64,000 bases of DNA from assembly GCF_016808095.1 (NCBI RefSeq), contig NC_068972.1, positions 4,353,001 through 4,417,000 on the forward strand, written 5' to 3'. Position numbers and translations under genes: made by a program. Origin of the DNA: Vigna angularis. Taxonomy: Eukaryota; Streptophyta; Magnoliopsida; Fabales; Fabaceae. Under the pieces are notes generated by a model. It was not told where the DNA came from, ran no database searches, and saw only the letters and a list, made by a program, of their open reading frames with translations. This document shows, piece after piece, positions 63,232 through 64,000 of the stretch (its first letter is position 1; every line of letters starts with the position of its first letter).

Positions 63232-64000
63232 CCTTTCAAGTTAGCAAGTCAGAAGGGTATAATTATATATCATAATGTATATACTACTTTTATTTATAGA
63301 TATAGTGAGTATGATTGCAGCAAGCGCACTTGTACTTTTATATTTCCTTGCAAGTTAGAAACTCAACTTTTTTTTCTTTTCTTTTAACTCATGTTCTCCC
63401 CAATCTTTTCATATTGAACTCCACCTTCAAAGACCCTCGTGACAAATATTACAGCAATTATGAAAAATGTATCACCGGCCCACTTAGTTCGTGCAAAGCA
63501 ATCATGGAGACACAACCTTGGATGAATTTCTTTAAAATCTCCGCATAATTCAAAACTTCTGATCATTTTTTACTTAGAATCATGGGATACACCTTGAAAA
63601 TGAATATCTCTTTACCTAATTAACTACACTCCACTTTAGTTAAGTTAAACAAAAATGAAATTGCTTAGTTTGAACCTTTTATACATTAAAAAGACATTTT
63701 ATGAAAAAAGACTGATTTTGAAGATTATTCCGATTGATCAAAATATTAATAGAATAAATTTATATAAGCATAAAAATAACATATGTTTCAGAAGACGTAA
63801 TGAGTCATTTCTAGATAACGTTACTTTGATATATATGCGTGCATTTGGTTCGTCATTCTCCAAAAACATTGTATCTATACTTTGTTCAGTTCCACTTCAA
63901 CAAGCAAATATATTCAGTTAATTTCCCACCGCTGTTGTGACATCAAGTTGGGTTTTAGGTTTGTTGTGACATTAAGGTTCGTGTTGCATCTTCTTTATTG
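63232..64000. other. Right-edge spacer, no gene recognised
   Basis: AT-rich promoter-side DNA. ORFs at 63315-63548 and 63655-63921 are short and show no domain I recognise. Confidence 0.4.

Noticed and set aside
63655..63921. 88-residue ORF at the right edge
   Set aside because: It is Lys/Asn/Ile-rich as expected of AT-rich DNA, with no domain or neighbouring exon.

Overview
The window looks like nuclear DNA of a eudicot plant. It is AT-rich, has multi-exon genes with GT-AG introns, long (AT)n microsatellites and many degenerate transposons. A legume of the bean/soybean/cowpea type is my best guess; that is an inference from the look of the gene family and repeats and is not proven by the sequence. 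No rRNA, tRNA, CRISPR or bacterial-type operon was seen.

The window is one tandem cluster of cysteine-rich receptor-like kinases (CRKs). The canonical gene has seven exons. Exon 1 encodes a signal peptide and two DUF26/Gnk2 domains (C-X8-C-X2-C). Exon 2 encodes the transmembrane helix. Exons 3-7 encode a Ser/Thr kinase. Exon sizes recur almost exactly (about 800, 135-144, 122, 211, 238, 151 and 300-345 bp), which made the splice models checkable.

Layout. The left part (1-29 kb, minus strand) holds a partial CRK cut by the window edge, an intact CRK (661 aa), two adjacent genes that keep the ectodomain and membrane helix but have no kinase (6956-8081 and 10200-11237), two intact CRKs (667 and 651 aa) and a pseudogene with a broken catalytic loop. 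The middle part (29-51 kb) is rearranged. A plus-strand repeat unit (a block here called R, then a conserved promoter, then a CRK) occurs in three versions: one with a pseudogene, one with the promoter but no gene, and one with a nearly intact CRK (670 aa). Transposons have inserted in these units: head-to-head LTR pieces, a 1.4-kb foldback element with an 11-bp target duplication, an LTR-like insert in the pseudogene, an hAT-like MITE, and a fragment resembling the N-terminus of nuclear-pore protein NUP1. Orphan minus-strand CRK exons also lie here. The right part (51-64 kb) has a repeat-rich spacer, two fused and eroded CRK pseudogenes, an exon relic and an intact CRK (673 aa).

The intact genes are expected to be plasma-membrane receptors used in stress and immune signalling; the ligand cannot be told from sequence. 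WRKY-type W-boxes and a TGA-type TGACGTCA site sit just upstream of several start codons, which fits pathogen or salicylate control. The cluster shows birth and death in progress: fresh duplicates, kinase loss, fusions and transposon decay side by side.
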